Numbered from the stretch's first letter, positions 8,717 through 17,411 are shown. The stretch is DNA of 64,000 nt from Dickeya dianthicola NCPPB 453 (GCF_000365305.1 NZ_CM001841.1:4287946-4351945), one strand, 5' to 3'. The notes: generated by a model from the letters alone, not told the origin. Translations and numbers: made by a program.

Positions 8717-9877
8717 TCAGGCAACCTGCGACGGCTGTTCCAGGCTCTGCTTCGCCAGTTGATACAGATAGTGCGCGGTGGGGAACAGCGCACTGTCATC
8801 CACCCGGAATTTGGGGTGGTGCAGCGCGTAAGGACCGCCAGAGCCGACCATCATAAAGGTGCCCGGCAGCTTCTGCTGGTAGAAGGCAAAGTCTTCGCCG
8901 ATGGGGCTGGCTTCGACGCGACGCGCCTCAAACCCTTCATCATCAGCGACCTGCAACGCGAAATCCACCCAGCGCGGCGTGTTCACCACCGATGGCGGCC
9001 CGGCGTGCCAGATAAACTCGATTTCCGCGCCAAAGGTGCTGGCGATGCCGGCCACAATCTGGCGGAAACGTTGCTCAATCAGGTCGCGCACCGCCTGGCT
9101 GAAGGTACGCACCGTTCCTTCCACATAGGCGGTGTCCGGAATTACGTTCCAGGTGCTGCCGCTGTGTACCTGGGTTATCGACACCACCGCATTGTTGTCG
9201 GACGCCACGGTACGGCTAATAATGGTTTGCACCGCGGAAATCAGCTGCCCCAGAATGATAATCGGATCATTGCCTTCGTGCGGCTTGGCGGCGTGACAGC
9301 CTTTAGCGGCAATCTTGATTTCAAAACGGTCCACCCCGGCGGTCAGCGCGCCGTCTTTACCGCCAATCACTCCGACCGGCAGCGTTGGGTCGTTATGAAT
9401 GCCAAAAATGGCGGTCGCGCCGTCCAGCGCGCCGACGGCAATCACTTCCGGCGCGCCCAGCCCGGTTTCTTCGGCCGCCTGGAACAAAATACGCACGGTG
9501 CCTTTCAGTTCCGGCTCGATACGTTTAAGCAGAATCGCCGCTCCCAGCGCCGCCGACGAATGGAAATCGTGCCCGCAGGCGTGCATCACGCCGGCATTCT
9601 TCGAACTGAACGCCACGCCGGACTCTTCTTCAATCGGCAACGCGTCGATGTCGGAGCGCACCACCACCAGCGGGCCATCCTGCAGACCGCCTACTTCCGC
9701 CACCAGACCGGTTTTCAGCGGTAGATCAAGGATGCGGATACCTTCTTTTTCCAGCACGGCACGAATTTTCCGCGTGGTTTCAAACTCCTGATTGGACAGC
9801 TCCGGATGCTGATGCAGATCGTGCCGGAACGCCTGAATAAACTGCGCCAACGGCGCATGCTGGGCATGCACTTTCAT
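8717..9877 (-). CDS. yxeP: M20 family N-acetylcysteine deacetylase (YxeP-like)
   Basis: A 386-aa M20/M28-type amidohydrolase. Metal-ligand motifs are visible: MHACGHDFH (C101, H103), AAEETG (E136/E137) and the H161 segment FGIHNDP, plus the late GPYALHHPKF. B. subtilis YxeP, in the corresponding operon, removes the acetyl group from N-acetylcysteine to give cysteine, and I infer the same final step here. HipO/IAA-amino-acid hydrolases share the fold, so substrate rests on context. It is the last gene of the six-gene operon, 79 nt after the ABC ATPase. Confidence 0.85.
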   Translation of the reverse strand: MKVHAQHAPLAQFIQAFRHDLHQHPELSNQEFETTRKIRAVLEKEGIRILDLPLKTGLVAEVGGLQDGPLVVVRSDIDALPIEEESGVAFSSKNAGVMHACGHDFHSSAALGAAILLKRIEPELKGTVRILFQAAEETGLGAPEVIAVGALDGATAIFGIHNDPTLPVGVIGGKDGALTAGVDRFEIKIAAKGCHAAKPHEGNDPIIILGQLISAVQTIISRTVASDNNAVVSITQVHSGSTWNVIPDTAYVEGTVRTFSQAVRDLIEQRFRQIVAGIASTFGAEIEFIWHAGPPSVVNTPRWVDFALQVADDEGFEARRVEASPIGEDFAFYQQKLPGTFMMVGSGGPYALHHPKFRVDDSALFPTAHYLYQLAKQSLEQPSQVA

Positions 9878-9956
9878 GTAAGGTCACTCCTCTTTTTTCA
9901 GCCCTGCCTGACAGGGCGGCCCGACGCGTCGAGCCTGCAGGTGAATATGTTATCGA

Positions 9957-10718
9957 TCAGATATCGAACTCTGATGGTTCCTGAATGTTAGTCAGCTGTC
10001 GCAGGAAGCGGCGGGTCTGTGGATTGTCGGAGAAACTGATCACTTTCTCCGCCGGGCCTTGCTCGACAATGTGCCCGTCGGCCATAAAGATCACCCGGTC
10101 CGCCACCTCTTTGGCGAACTGCATCTCATGAGTCACGATAACCATAGTGGTGTTCTGTCCCGCCAGTTTCTGGATAACCTGCAGCACTTCATGCACACGC
10201 TCTGGGTCAAGCGCCGAGGTTGGCTCATCAAACAGAACGGCTTTCGGATCCACCGCCAATGCACGGGCGATGCCGACACGCTGCTGCTGACCGCCGGACA
10301 GCGTCACCGGGTACTGGTGCGCCTGCGGCAGCAGCCCCACCAGCTCCAGCAGTTCCTGTCCAATCTCGTTCGCCTGCTTTTTCGGCATTTTCTTCACTAC
10401 AATCAGGGCTTCGGTGATGTTTTCCAGCGCGGTCTTGTTCTTGAACAAGTTGTAGTTCTGGAACACCATCGCCGTCTGACGCCTGAGCGCATACGCTTCC
10501 TTGCCGGTATAACGGTGGGTATCCAGCGACTGTTCGCCGATGGTAATGGTGCCGGATTCCGGCTTCTCCAGCAGATTCAGGCAACGCAACAGGGTGGACT
10601 TGCCTGAGCCGGACGGCCCGATGATCGCCACCACTTCGCCTTCGTCGATATCCAGGCTGATGTTGTTCAGCACCACCTGGTCGCCAAAACGTTTAGTCAG
10701 ATTTTTTACGCTAATCAT
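9957..10718 (-). CDS. yxeO: Polar amino-acid ABC transporter ATPase (YxeO-like)
   Basis: A 253-aa ABC ATPase that powers uptake through the adjacent permease. Walker A is GPSGSGKST at residues 34-42, the signature is LSGGQQQR, and Walker B is AVLFDEPTSALDP, followed by the switch histidine in VIVTHEM. It belongs to the GlnQ/TcyN polar amino-acid family. An AAGGAG lies just upstream of the ATG. Only 9 nt separate it from the permease, and the context gives it a role in importing succinated cysteine or its N-acetyl form. Confidence 0.92.
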   Translation of the reverse strand: MISVKNLTKRFGDQVVLNNISLDIDEGEVVAIIGPSGSGKSTLLRCLNLLEKPESGTITIGEQSLDTHRYTGKEAYALRRQTAMVFQNYNLFKNKTALENITEALIVVKKMPKKQANEIGQELLELVGLLPQAHQYPVTLSGGQQQRVGIARALAVDPKAVLFDEPTSALDPERVHEVLQVIQKLAGQNTTMVIVTHEMQFAKEVADRVIFMADGHIVEQGPAEKVISFSDNPQTRRFLRQLTNIQEPSEFDI

Positions 10719-10727
10719 GTCGGCTCC

Positions 10728-11399
10728 TTAACGCTGCCGTGAATGGCTGAGTTTCTTCTCCAGTTGCGACTGCAACCAGGAGTAAACCATGATGAGCAGC
10801 CAGTAAATCAGCCCCACCACCAGGAAGGTTTCGAAGAAGCGCAGCGATTCGGCGGCGATCATCTTGCCTTCGGCAAACAGTTCCGACACCCCGAGAGCAA
10901 AGGCCACCGACGTGTCTTTGATCAACGAAATAAAGGTGTTGCCGGTGGCAGGCAGCGCATTGAGCATCGCCTGCGGCAGCACAATACGACGGTAAATCTG
11001 CGCTTTGTTCATGCCGACCGACAGCCCGGCCTCGGTTTGCCCGAAGTCCACCGACGCCAGCGCCGCCCGGAAAATCTCCGCCATATAAGCCGAGTTTTTC
11101 AGGCTGAAGCCGATAATCGCCGCCGTCATGGCGGACAGGCCGTTAAGCGACGGAAACAGCTGCGGCAACCCAAAATAGATGATGAACAGCTGAACCAGCG
11201 ACGGAATGCCGCGAAACAGCGAGATATAGAGTTCCACCAGTTTCGCTACCACAACGAACCGGCTTTCGCGAACCAACGCCAGCATCAGCCCCAGCACAAT
11301 GGCGAACAGCATCGACACCACCGCCAGCAGCAGTGTGGTGGGCAAGTACATCAACACCTGGGGGAAAACTTTCAACAGGTAGGAGAGATCGATATTCAT
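10728..11399 (-). CDS. yxeN: Polar amino-acid ABC transporter permease (YxeN-like)
   Basis: A 223-aa inner-membrane permease of the HisM/GlnP family, with several hydrophobic helices and the EAA loop, EAGLSVGMNKAQIYRRIVLPQA, that contacts the ATPase. It resembles B. subtilis YxeN as I remember it, including LYISLFRGIPSLVQLF and SLKNSAYMAEIFRAAL. I choose the ATG at 11399 (MNIDLSYLLK), which aligns with YxeN; an ATG 12 nt upstream is possible and neither has a strong ribosome binding site. It is the only permease gene in the operon, so it probably forms a homodimer. Confidence 0.9.
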   Translation of the reverse strand: MNIDLSYLLKVFPQVLMYLPTTLLLAVVSMLFAIVLGLMLALVRESRFVVVAKLVELYISLFRGIPSLVQLFIIYFGLPQLFPSLNGLSAMTAAIIGFSLKNSAYMAEIFRAALASVDFGQTEAGLSVGMNKAQIYRRIVLPQAMLNALPATGNTFISLIKDTSVAFALGVSELFAEGKMIAAESLRFFETFLVVGLIYWLLIMVYSWLQSQLEKKLSHSRQR

Positions 11400-11471
11400 G
11401 GACCATACCATTACAACTGACGCCAGCCATAAATCAGGCTGGCATCACGGGGGATTGAGTGAGGGGCGGGA

Positions 11472-12245
11472 TTATTTGCCCGCCGTGATGTCCTCACCGA
11501 AATATTTGACCGACAGGGCTTTCAAACGGCCGTCATTACGCATTTTGGTCAGCTCGTCATCAAACTTCTTGCGCAGGTCGTCGCCTTTCTGATCCTTGTG
11601 GAACGGGAAGCCCACCTGTTCCACCACCAACGGCTCGCCTACCAGCTTGAACGGCAGATTGCGCTTGTTGATTTCCGCCAGCAGGATCGGGCGAGAGTTG
11701 ATGTAACCTTCAACGCGTTTCGCCAGCGCATCGCTCATGGCGCCATCGCGGGTTTCATAAGTGCGGATGTTGACGCTGCCGTCGGCAAAGGCTTTCTTCA
11801 GGTTGTTGACGTGGTTGGAACCCAGCACGCCTGCCACGGTTTTGCCTTTCAGATCATCCAGCGTATTGATGTTGGCGTTGTCTTTATGCGTGACGATCTG
11901 ACTACCGTAGTAGCTGTACGGCTGGGAGAAGCTGTATTTTTCCTGACGCGCCGGGGTAATCGCCACCACGTTGGCGATGGTGTCCAGCTTGCTGGCTTCC
12001 AGTTGCCCCATCAGGCCGCTGAAATCCGCCGTCACCCACTCAACCTTGTAGTTCAGATCTTTGGCGATGGTTTCCGCCACTTCCACATCGAACCCGACCA
12101 GCTTGCTGTCCTGTTTGAACGAACTCGGGTAGCTCTGCCCGGTGGCGCCGATACGCAGCACTTTATCGCCGCCGCTTTGAGAATCACAACCAGCCATCAA
12201 GAACGCAGCTGCTAAAGTTAATGCTGATAAAGTTATTTTTTTCAT
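11472..12245 (-). CDS. yxeM: Amino-acid ABC transporter substrate-binding lipoprotein (YxeM-like)
   Basis: A 257-aa solute-binding protein of the bacterial SBP_3 family. The signal peptide MKKITLSALTLAAAFLMAGC has its lipobox cysteine at residue 20, so it is a periplasmic lipoprotein. The mature part has the family segments DFSGLMGQLEASKLDTIANV and DDLKGKTVAGVLGSNH. Its ATG directly follows the TAA of the acetyltransferase gene, and a GGAG lies in the end of that gene. It is clearly paralogous to the orphan protein at 16275-17087. Confidence 0.9.
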   Translation of the reverse strand: MKKITLSALTLAAAFLMAGCDSQSGGDKVLRIGATGQSYPSSFKQDSKLVGFDVEVAETIAKDLNYKVEWVTADFSGLMGQLEASKLDTIANVVAITPARQEKYSFSQPYSYYGSQIVTHKDNANINTLDDLKGKTVAGVLGSNHVNNLKKAFADGSVNIRTYETRDGAMSDALAKRVEGYINSRPILLAEINKRNLPFKLVGEPLVVEQVGFPFHKDQKGDDLRKKFDDELTKMRNDGRLKALSVKYFGEDITAGK

Positions 12246-12782
12246 TTATATCTCCGCACTTGGATGTATTTTTTTCCACTGGTCATAACGTTGCGGGTCG
12301 AGCACTTTTTCCATAAAGATGGTCAGGTGTCCTTTGCCCAAATCGGCCTGACACACATCCCTGAACCCATAATTTCTATACATTTCCAGCAGCCAGGGGT
12401 GGTTTTTCGCCGTCCCCAGCGATACTGCCGGCGCTTTCAACTGCTCAAGCAGGACTTGCTGCTCCAGCCAGTCCAGCATCTGGCGGCCCAGCCCCTGCTG
12501 TTTGAAGTCGGGATGCGTAGCAAACCAGCCGATATGCGGCAACCCGAACGGCCCCGGCTCCGGCCCCCACGGATAACGAATGGAACACGAAGAGGCGAAG
12601 CGCCCCTCTTTTTCCATCACGTAGACGCCGTTGTTCTGAATATGAAAACGAATCCGCTCAATGTCCGCGTACGCCGCATCAAACTTGATGCCCATCTCGC
12701 GCACCGGCGCATAAGCCGCCAGCGCCAGTTCGAGAAACGCGTCGTCGTCCGCCAGCGTGACCTGACGAAATACTGTGCTCAT
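12246..12782 (-). CDS. yxeL: GNAT N-acetyltransferase for S-(2-succino)cysteine (YxeL-like)
   Basis: A 178-aa GNAT-fold acetyltransferase. The acetyl-CoA pyrophosphate loop is HPDFKQQGLGRQMLDWLEQQ, and the C-terminal MYRNYGFRDV strand is typical. In B. subtilis YxeL acetylates S-(2-succino)cysteine as the first step of its breakdown, and this gene holds the equivalent place. I use the ATG at 12782, which has GGGAG 5 nt upstream; a GTG at 12797 overlaps the lyase stop but has no comparable site. It is followed without a gap by the binding-protein gene. Confidence 0.85.
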   Translation of the reverse strand: MSTVFRQVTLADDDAFLELALAAYAPVREMGIKFDAAYADIERIRFHIQNNGVYVMEKEGRFASSCSIRYPWGPEPGPFGLPHIGWFATHPDFKQQGLGRQMLDWLEQQVLLEQLKAPAVSLGTAKNHPWLLEMYRNYGFRDVCQADLGKGHLTIFMEKVLDPQRYDQWKKIHPSAEI

Positions 12783-12793
12783 GGCGTCTCCCG

Positions 12794-14158
12794 TCACTCG
12801 GCCAGCAGGCCGGTGCCATCTGCGTACCGGATCACCTCATCGACTTTCTGCGGCGCGCTGCCAACATAGTTCGCCGGATCCAGCCAGGCATCCAGTTCAT
12901 CCGCCGTCAGGTGTTGCGACAGCACTGGATGTTCCAGCAATAACGCCTTGAACTCGCGGTTCTGTTCGAACGCCGCCATCGAGCACTCGTACACCAGGTG
13001 GTGAGCCGTCTGCTTGCCGAGCAGCTTGCCGATTTCAAACATCACCTTTTCCGACAGCAGCAGCCCGTTCTGCAAATCCAGATTGGCGCGCATCTGCTTT
13101 TCGTTCACCGACATACCGCGCAGGATGCCAAGCGCGTTCTGCAACTGCGCCGACAGATAGATATTGATTTCCGGCAGCGCGATCCACTCCGCGCGCCAGC
13201 TCATGGCGTCACGCTCGTGTTCGACTTTCATCGATTCATGGATCAGGGCGGCGCTCTTGAACAACGGCGCCGTCAGGCTGGCCAGCCCTTCCAGCGCCGC
13301 CGGATTGCGTTTGTGCGGCATGGTGGTGGAACCGATCTTCCCTTCGGAGAACGGTTCTTCGATTTCGTTGATTTCGGTACGCATCAGGTTGTACAGCTCG
13401 TTGCCGATTTTACCAAGCGTCCCGCTGATCAGCACCGCCACCGACGCGTATTCCGAGAAACGGTCGCGGGCGGACTGCCAGCCGATATTCGGGGTATTCA
13501 GGCCCAGACGATTCAGGGTCTGGCGTTCGATTTCCGGCCCCAGCTCACCGAAGGAGGCGTAGGTGCCGATGGCGCCGTTAATATTGCCCACCAGCACGCG
13601 CTCACGAATCTCATTCAGGCGTTGCAGGTGACGCACGAATTCGTCCAGCCATACCGCCAGCTTGAAACCGAAGGTGGTCGGCAGCGCCTGCATACCGTGG
13701 GTACGACCGGTCATCAGCGTGTGCTGGTGTTTCTTCGCCAGCCGCTTCAGTTCAACCGCCACCAAACGGGTGTCGCGCACCACAATGTCGAATGCCTGAC
13801 GCAGTTGCAGCACCGTTGCGGTATCCACCACATCCTGCGTGGTCACGCCATAATGGATGAACTCGCCAGCTTCGCCGCACTGCCTCTGGATGGCGGCGAT
13901 GGTCGGCATCAGGGAATGCTTCATGCGCACCGCATCCTGGGCTATTTCTTCAATATTCAGTGCGCTGGCGTTGGCGTGGGAAGCAATGGTACTGGCCGCG
14001 TCCTGCGGAATGACACCCAGCTCGCCTTCTGCCAGCGCTAACGCGATTTCCACGTCAACCTGGCGGGTCAGGCGATTCTGCTCTGACCATACGGCGCGCA
14101 TTTCTGGTGTGCCAAAGTTATTTCCAATAAGAAGAAAATCAATCAGATGTGATGCCAT
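12794..14158 (-). CDS. S-(2-succino) lyase of the fumarase/aspartase superfamily
   Basis: A 454-aa member of the superfamily containing adenylosuccinate and argininosuccinate lyases. The signature GSTTMPHKRNP is at residues 276-286, and the catalytic-region motif GRTHGMQALPTTFG is near 151-164. It is not the housekeeping PurB or ArgH. It sits in an acetyltransferase-transporter-deacetylase operon where B. subtilis has the monooxygenase YxeK, and published work on a Dickeya dadantii enzyme in this setting (2SL) shows cleavage of N-acetyl-S-(2-succino)cysteine to fumarate and N-acetylcysteine. I therefore assign that function. It is the first gene of the operon. Confidence 0.85.
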   Translation of the reverse strand: MASHLIDFLLIGNNFGTPEMRAVWSEQNRLTRQVDVEIALALAEGELGVIPQDAASTIASHANASALNIEEIAQDAVRMKHSLMPTIAAIQRQCGEAGEFIHYGVTTQDVVDTATVLQLRQAFDIVVRDTRLVAVELKRLAKKHQHTLMTGRTHGMQALPTTFGFKLAVWLDEFVRHLQRLNEIRERVLVGNINGAIGTYASFGELGPEIERQTLNRLGLNTPNIGWQSARDRFSEYASVAVLISGTLGKIGNELYNLMRTEINEIEEPFSEGKIGSTTMPHKRNPAALEGLASLTAPLFKSAALIHESMKVEHERDAMSWRAEWIALPEINIYLSAQLQNALGILRGMSVNEKQMRANLDLQNGLLLSEKVMFEIGKLLGKQTAHHLVYECSMAAFEQNREFKALLLEHPVLSQHLTADELDAWLDPANYVGSAPQKVDEVIRYADGTGLLAE

Positions 14159-14484
14159 AACTCACTCGTTTACATTGTAACAATGGGGGAAAGAGAGGCG
14201 GGTCAAGACGACGCTGTTGTTTGTTGGCGACTATATCACTGGCGATATTCCCACCTATATACCCGATCGATCTAACATATGCTTTATTTTTTTATGATTT
14301 CGCTCACGATTATTTGTTTTGCAATCATATCGACAGGCGGACTCCTGACAGAACATCCGGCATTGATTACACAGGTACACAGCATCGATCTTTAGTCGTC
14401 TATGCTCCCCAAAAAGAAACCACGGCACCAGCATAATGATGCAATAATCATGACGCTTCTGCGAACATGGCCTTGAAACGGCTA
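14159..14484. other. Gene-free stretch upstream of the 2SC operon
   Basis: About 325 bp, AT-rich in its central part, between the 2SL gene and the NTF2-like gene. It must hold the promoter of the 2SC operon. I see no convincing terminator or operator dyad. The short open frames here resemble no family. Confidence 0.5.
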
Positions 14485-14820
14485 CTACGCAAAGTAGAAC
14501 CACGCCGTCGTAATCAACCCGTCTTTGACTTCAAACACCGCGATACTTTCGATCGGTTCGGGCTCAATACCGTAAATCTTTTCATGATCAAAAACATGGT
14601 TGCCCAGCACTGTGCGGGATACCAGTTCGGCACGTAACGCCGGGTTATTGAAGCGATGGTCGCGATAGAACGCCTCCAGTGCCGTTTTCCCTGTCATGGA
14701 CGGGCTTTCCGATGGCATGCGATAAGCACGGAAACCCTCATGAAAACAGGAAGAAAAAGCAGTTAAATCATGGGCATTATAAGCGACAAACTGTTTTTCA
14801 ACCGGCACGATAACCGACAT
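14485..14820 (-). CDS. NTF2-like (SnoaL-type) nuclear transport factor 2 family protein
   Basis: A 111-aa single-domain protein with the cone-shaped NTF2-like fold pattern: a helical start (VEKQFVAYNAHDLTAFSSCF) with the family's YNAHD segment, then FHEGFRAYRMPSE and beta strands ending in VFEVKDGLITTAWFYF. Members include ketosteroid isomerase-like enzymes and many small binding proteins, so I assign no substrate. The ATG at 14820 is preferred over one at 14832 because GGAGG lies 5 nt upstream. It lies 77 nt downstream of the dehydrogenase gene on the same strand and may be cotranscribed with it. Confidence 0.8.
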   Translation of the reverse strand: MSVIVPVEKQFVAYNAHDLTAFSSCFHEGFRAYRMPSESPSMTGKTALEAFYRDHRFNNPALRAELVSRTVLGNHVFDHEKIYGIEPEPIESIAVFEVKDGLITTAWFYFA

Positions 14821-14897
14821 CTCAACCTCCATTTAAATGCAAAAAAATGAATAGAAATTTAAACAGAGATGCACATCAGCCGGGGATGAAAAGCAAA

Positions 14898-15971
14898 TCA
14901 GGCGCTGTACTGCGTCGCAAGCACCGCGTGCCGAATCGCCTCTGGTGTGAGTGAAAATGGCAGCAGTGCGGCACTGGCCTCTGGAAATTTAAATGTTTCA
15001 GACAGCGTTTTTGCCAGTTCGGCATAGCGCGCCTCCGCCACCGGTAAACGTACGGGGGCACCATTGCGCTGTAAGTGTGTCAATAAATCGGGATCAACCG
15101 AGCCGTCGCCACGCGCCAGCAGCGATTGCAGCCGTAATCCGTATCCTACTTTCTCGCCGTGTAGCCAATCATGCAATTCAGGAAGGTATGTCATGCAATT
15201 ATGAATCGCATGGGCGACCCCAGGCGAAGGTGAATCATCACGCATACTGTTAGCCAAGCCTGCCAATGCAATATTGGCATCAATCACCTTTTGCAACGCC
15301 CGCGTTACCCGCTGTTCGGCATTGTCATGCAAAGCCTGTTCTCCCCACTGTACGAAGGTGTCTTTCGCGAGCGCCGCGGCTTGTATCTTGAGGTTCAACG
15401 CCAGATTATCGTTGTTTTTCGCCAGATAGGGTTGAAACTCATACCATTTGGCAAGGGCATCGACGATCCCTGCCTTCAGATAGCGCACATCGCTACGGGC
15501 AATCACATCGCTGTCCACCAGCACCATCTCGGGCATGCGCTGTAATACCAGCGTTCCCTGATGCCCGCCCTGCTCATTATACAAAATGCTGATGGGAGAC
15601 CAGCCGGCGCAGGTGGCGGCAATCGTCGGCAACGTTGCGACCTGACCGTTGTCCAACCCGTCGGCAACCGCTTTGGCGCAGTCCATCACTCGGCCACCAC
15701 CGACGCCCAGCACAAAATGAACACCGTGTTGGGCAATTTCATGCCGATGGTATGCAATTGCATCGCTCGTGCATTCACCTTCCAACAGATGCACATCAAA
15801 CTGTACGTCAGCCTTCTTCAGGCTGGCGGGCAGCGTACTTTGCACCGCAGCCCAGGCTCGCGGGCTGGTTAATACCGCGATACGACTCGAAAACGGCGCA
15901 ACGAGCTCACCTACGCGTGACAGCAAGCCTGACTGGTGGTGATAGACCCCGGGTGATTTTATGGTAAACAC
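14898..15971 (-). CDS. Iron-containing alcohol dehydrogenase family, HcxA/YbdH-like
   Basis: A 357-aa member of the GldA-type metal-dependent dehydrogenases. The nucleotide motif GVGGGRVMDCAKAVAD is near residue 90, and the segment LPTIAATCAGWSPISILYNEQG closely follows that of E. coli HcxA (YbdH), which reduces 2-oxo acids such as 2-oxoglutarate with NADPH. The metal ligands appear present in VDALAKW (Asp), GVAHAIHNC (His) and DWLHGEKVGYG (His). The start is GTG at 15971 with AAGGAA just upstream. Substrate is inferred from the family only; a link with the nearby 2SC operon is possible but unproven. Confidence 0.8.
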   Translation of the reverse strand: MFTIKSPGVYHHQSGLLSRVGELVAPFSSRIAVLTSPRAWAAVQSTLPASLKKADVQFDVHLLEGECTSDAIAYHRHEIAQHGVHFVLGVGGGRVMDCAKAVADGLDNGQVATLPTIAATCAGWSPISILYNEQGGHQGTLVLQRMPEMVLVDSDVIARSDVRYLKAGIVDALAKWYEFQPYLAKNNDNLALNLKIQAAALAKDTFVQWGEQALHDNAEQRVTRALQKVIDANIALAGLANSMRDDSPSPGVAHAIHNCMTYLPELHDWLHGEKVGYGLRLQSLLARGDGSVDPDLLTHLQRNGAPVRLPVAEARYAELAKTLSETFKFPEASAALLPFSLTPEAIRHAVLATQYSA

Positions 15972-16274
15972 GGAAATTCCTTGATTTTTCTATGCTGCAC
16001 CAACCCATACGCACAGCCTACAGAACACGATAGTAAAATCCTGTCTGCGCGTTGTAACCGTTCAAATAATGATAAGATATAACATGATGATATAAATTCT
16101 CCTTTATTTTGAATGATATAGTCACCATCACAGACAACGTCCCATCAGCATCTCTACTACGCATCCCACTGTTTTTTTAACTGCTATTGCTCCCAGAGTT
16201 GATGAGCCCGTTACCACACATACCACGTTAAAACTCGACCCTATTTAAACCAGGAATGTCCATACAGGAACCCC
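15972..16274. other. AT-rich divergent intergenic region
   Basis: About 300 bp between the divergent dehydrogenase and binding-protein genes; it must hold promoters for both. No clear operator, hairpin or RNA gene was recognised. Confidence 0.5.
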
Positions 16275-17087
16275 ATGATGAGAACCCGATTAACTCGCTA
16301 CCTCAGCGCCGCCCTATTCCCTCTCCTTGCCGCCGTAATACTGGTCGGCTGTGATAACAACAAGAGTACGGAAACACAGAATAAAGTGCTACGCCTGGGC
16401 ACCACGGGTCAAAGTTTCCCGGGTTCTTATAAAGAGAACGGCACGTTAGTGGGTTATGATGTGGAAGTGGCAGAAGCCATCGCCCGCAAGCTGGGTTATC
16501 AGATTGCCTGGACCACCGCTGATTTCAGCGGACTGATGGGCCAATTGGAAGCGGGAAAACTGGATACTGTCGCCAATAATTTTGTGAAAACAACCGAGCG
16601 TCAGAAAAAATACAACTTCACCAACACTTACCTCACCTACGCATCGCAAATCGTCACCAGCATTGAAAACAAAGACATTCAATCTATGGATGATCTTAAA
16701 GGTAAAACGGTGTCTGGGGTACTGGGTTCCACTCATGTAACCAATCTGCGCAACGCGTTCGCCAACAATGACGTCACCATTCGCACCTACGAAACCCGCG
16801 ATGGCGCCATGAACGATGTTATCAATAACCGTGTTCAGGGCTATGTCAACTCACGCCCTATCCTGCTGGCAGAAATTAACAAACGTCACTTGCCACTAAA
16901 ACTGGTCGGTAACCCCATCTCCAACGAGCAAGTCTCCTTCCCGTTTGCCAAAACACCGGAAGGTAACAAATTACTGGCGGAGTTTAATCAACAGCTACAG
17001 GAACTGCGTCAGAATGGTCAGCTAAAAACACTGGCAGAGAAATATTTCGGTAGCGACAAGGTGCTTGAAAGCAGTCAAGCGGAATAA
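16275..17087 (+). CDS. Orphan amino-acid substrate-binding lipoprotein, YxeM paralogue
   Basis: A 270-aa SBP_3 family lipoprotein: signal peptide to LVGC with lipid-bearing Cys26, then a mature domain aligning along its length with the operon binding protein at 11472-12245. Shared blocks include TADFSGLMGQLEA, DDLKGKTVSGVLGS, TIRTYETRDGAM and NSRPILLAEINKR. It has no permease or ATPase of its own, so it probably delivers a related ligand to the YxeN/YxeO pair. Two adjacent ATG codons (16275, 16278) follow an AGGAA; either may be used. It is transcribed opposite to the operon and separated from it by two genes, suggesting independent regulation. Confidence 0.85.
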   Translation: MMRTRLTRYLSAALFPLLAAVILVGCDNNKSTETQNKVLRLGTTGQSFPGSYKENGTLVGYDVEVAEAIARKLGYQIAWTTADFSGLMGQLEAGKLDTVANNFVKTTERQKKYNFTNTYLTYASQIVTSIENKDIQSMDDLKGKTVSGVLGSTHVTNLRNAFANNDVTIRTYETRDGAMNDVINNRVQGYVNSRPILLAEINKRHLPLKLVGNPISNEQVSFPFAKTPEGNKLLAEFNQQLQELRQNGQLKTLAEKYFGSDKVLESSQAE

Positions 17088-17144
17088 GTGACTTGCGCTT
17101 CACCACCACGAAGGTTTTTTTACAGAATATTTATGCGCTAAAAG

Positions 17145-17173
17145 CAAAAAACGGCAGTCTAATCAGACTGCCG
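17145..17173 (-). terminator. Terminator of the argX-hisR-leuT-proM tRNA operon
   Basis: A perfect 9-bp stem CGGCAGTCT/AGACTGCCG with a 4-nt loop is followed on the minus strand by TTTTTTGC, 17 nt past the 3' end of tRNA-Pro. Confidence 0.9.
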
Positions 17174-17189
17174 CTTCTTAAGAAGAGGA

Positions 17190-17266
17190 TGGTCGGCGAG
17201 AGAGGATTCGAACCTCCGACCCACTGGTCCCAAACCAGTTGCGCTACCAAGCTGCGCTACTCGCCG
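17190..17266 (-). tRNA. proM: tRNA-Pro (anticodon UGG)
   Basis: 77 nt including an encoded CCA. Acceptor CGGCGAG pairs with CTCGCCG, the anticodon loop is TTTGGGA, and the T loop is GTTCGAAT. It is last in the four-tRNA operon, corresponding to E. coli proM. Confidence 0.97.
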
Positions 17267-17305
17267 ATCATGATGTGACGCTGTTTACTGCTATTTTTGT
17301 TTGTG

Positions 17306-17391
17306 TGGTGCGAAGAGAGGGACTTGAACCCTCACGTCCGAAGGACACTAACACCTGAAGCTAGCGCGTCTACCAATTCCGCCACCTTCGC
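17306..17391 (-). tRNA. leuT: tRNA-Leu (anticodon CAG)
   Basis: 86 nt including CCA, with the long variable arm of a class II tRNA. Acceptor GCGAAGG, anticodon loop CTTCAGG with CAG, and T loop GTTCAAGTC. It is third in the operon, corresponding to E. coli leuT. Confidence 0.96.
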
Positions 17392-17411
17392 CTGTCACAA
17401 ACTTTAAAATT

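Noticed and set aside
17093..17278. 61-aa plus-strand open frame ending near the tRNA-Pro gene
   Set aside because: It reads antisense through tRNA-Pro and the tRNA-operon terminator. Such GERGFEPPT-type peptides are classic false calls from antisense tRNA.
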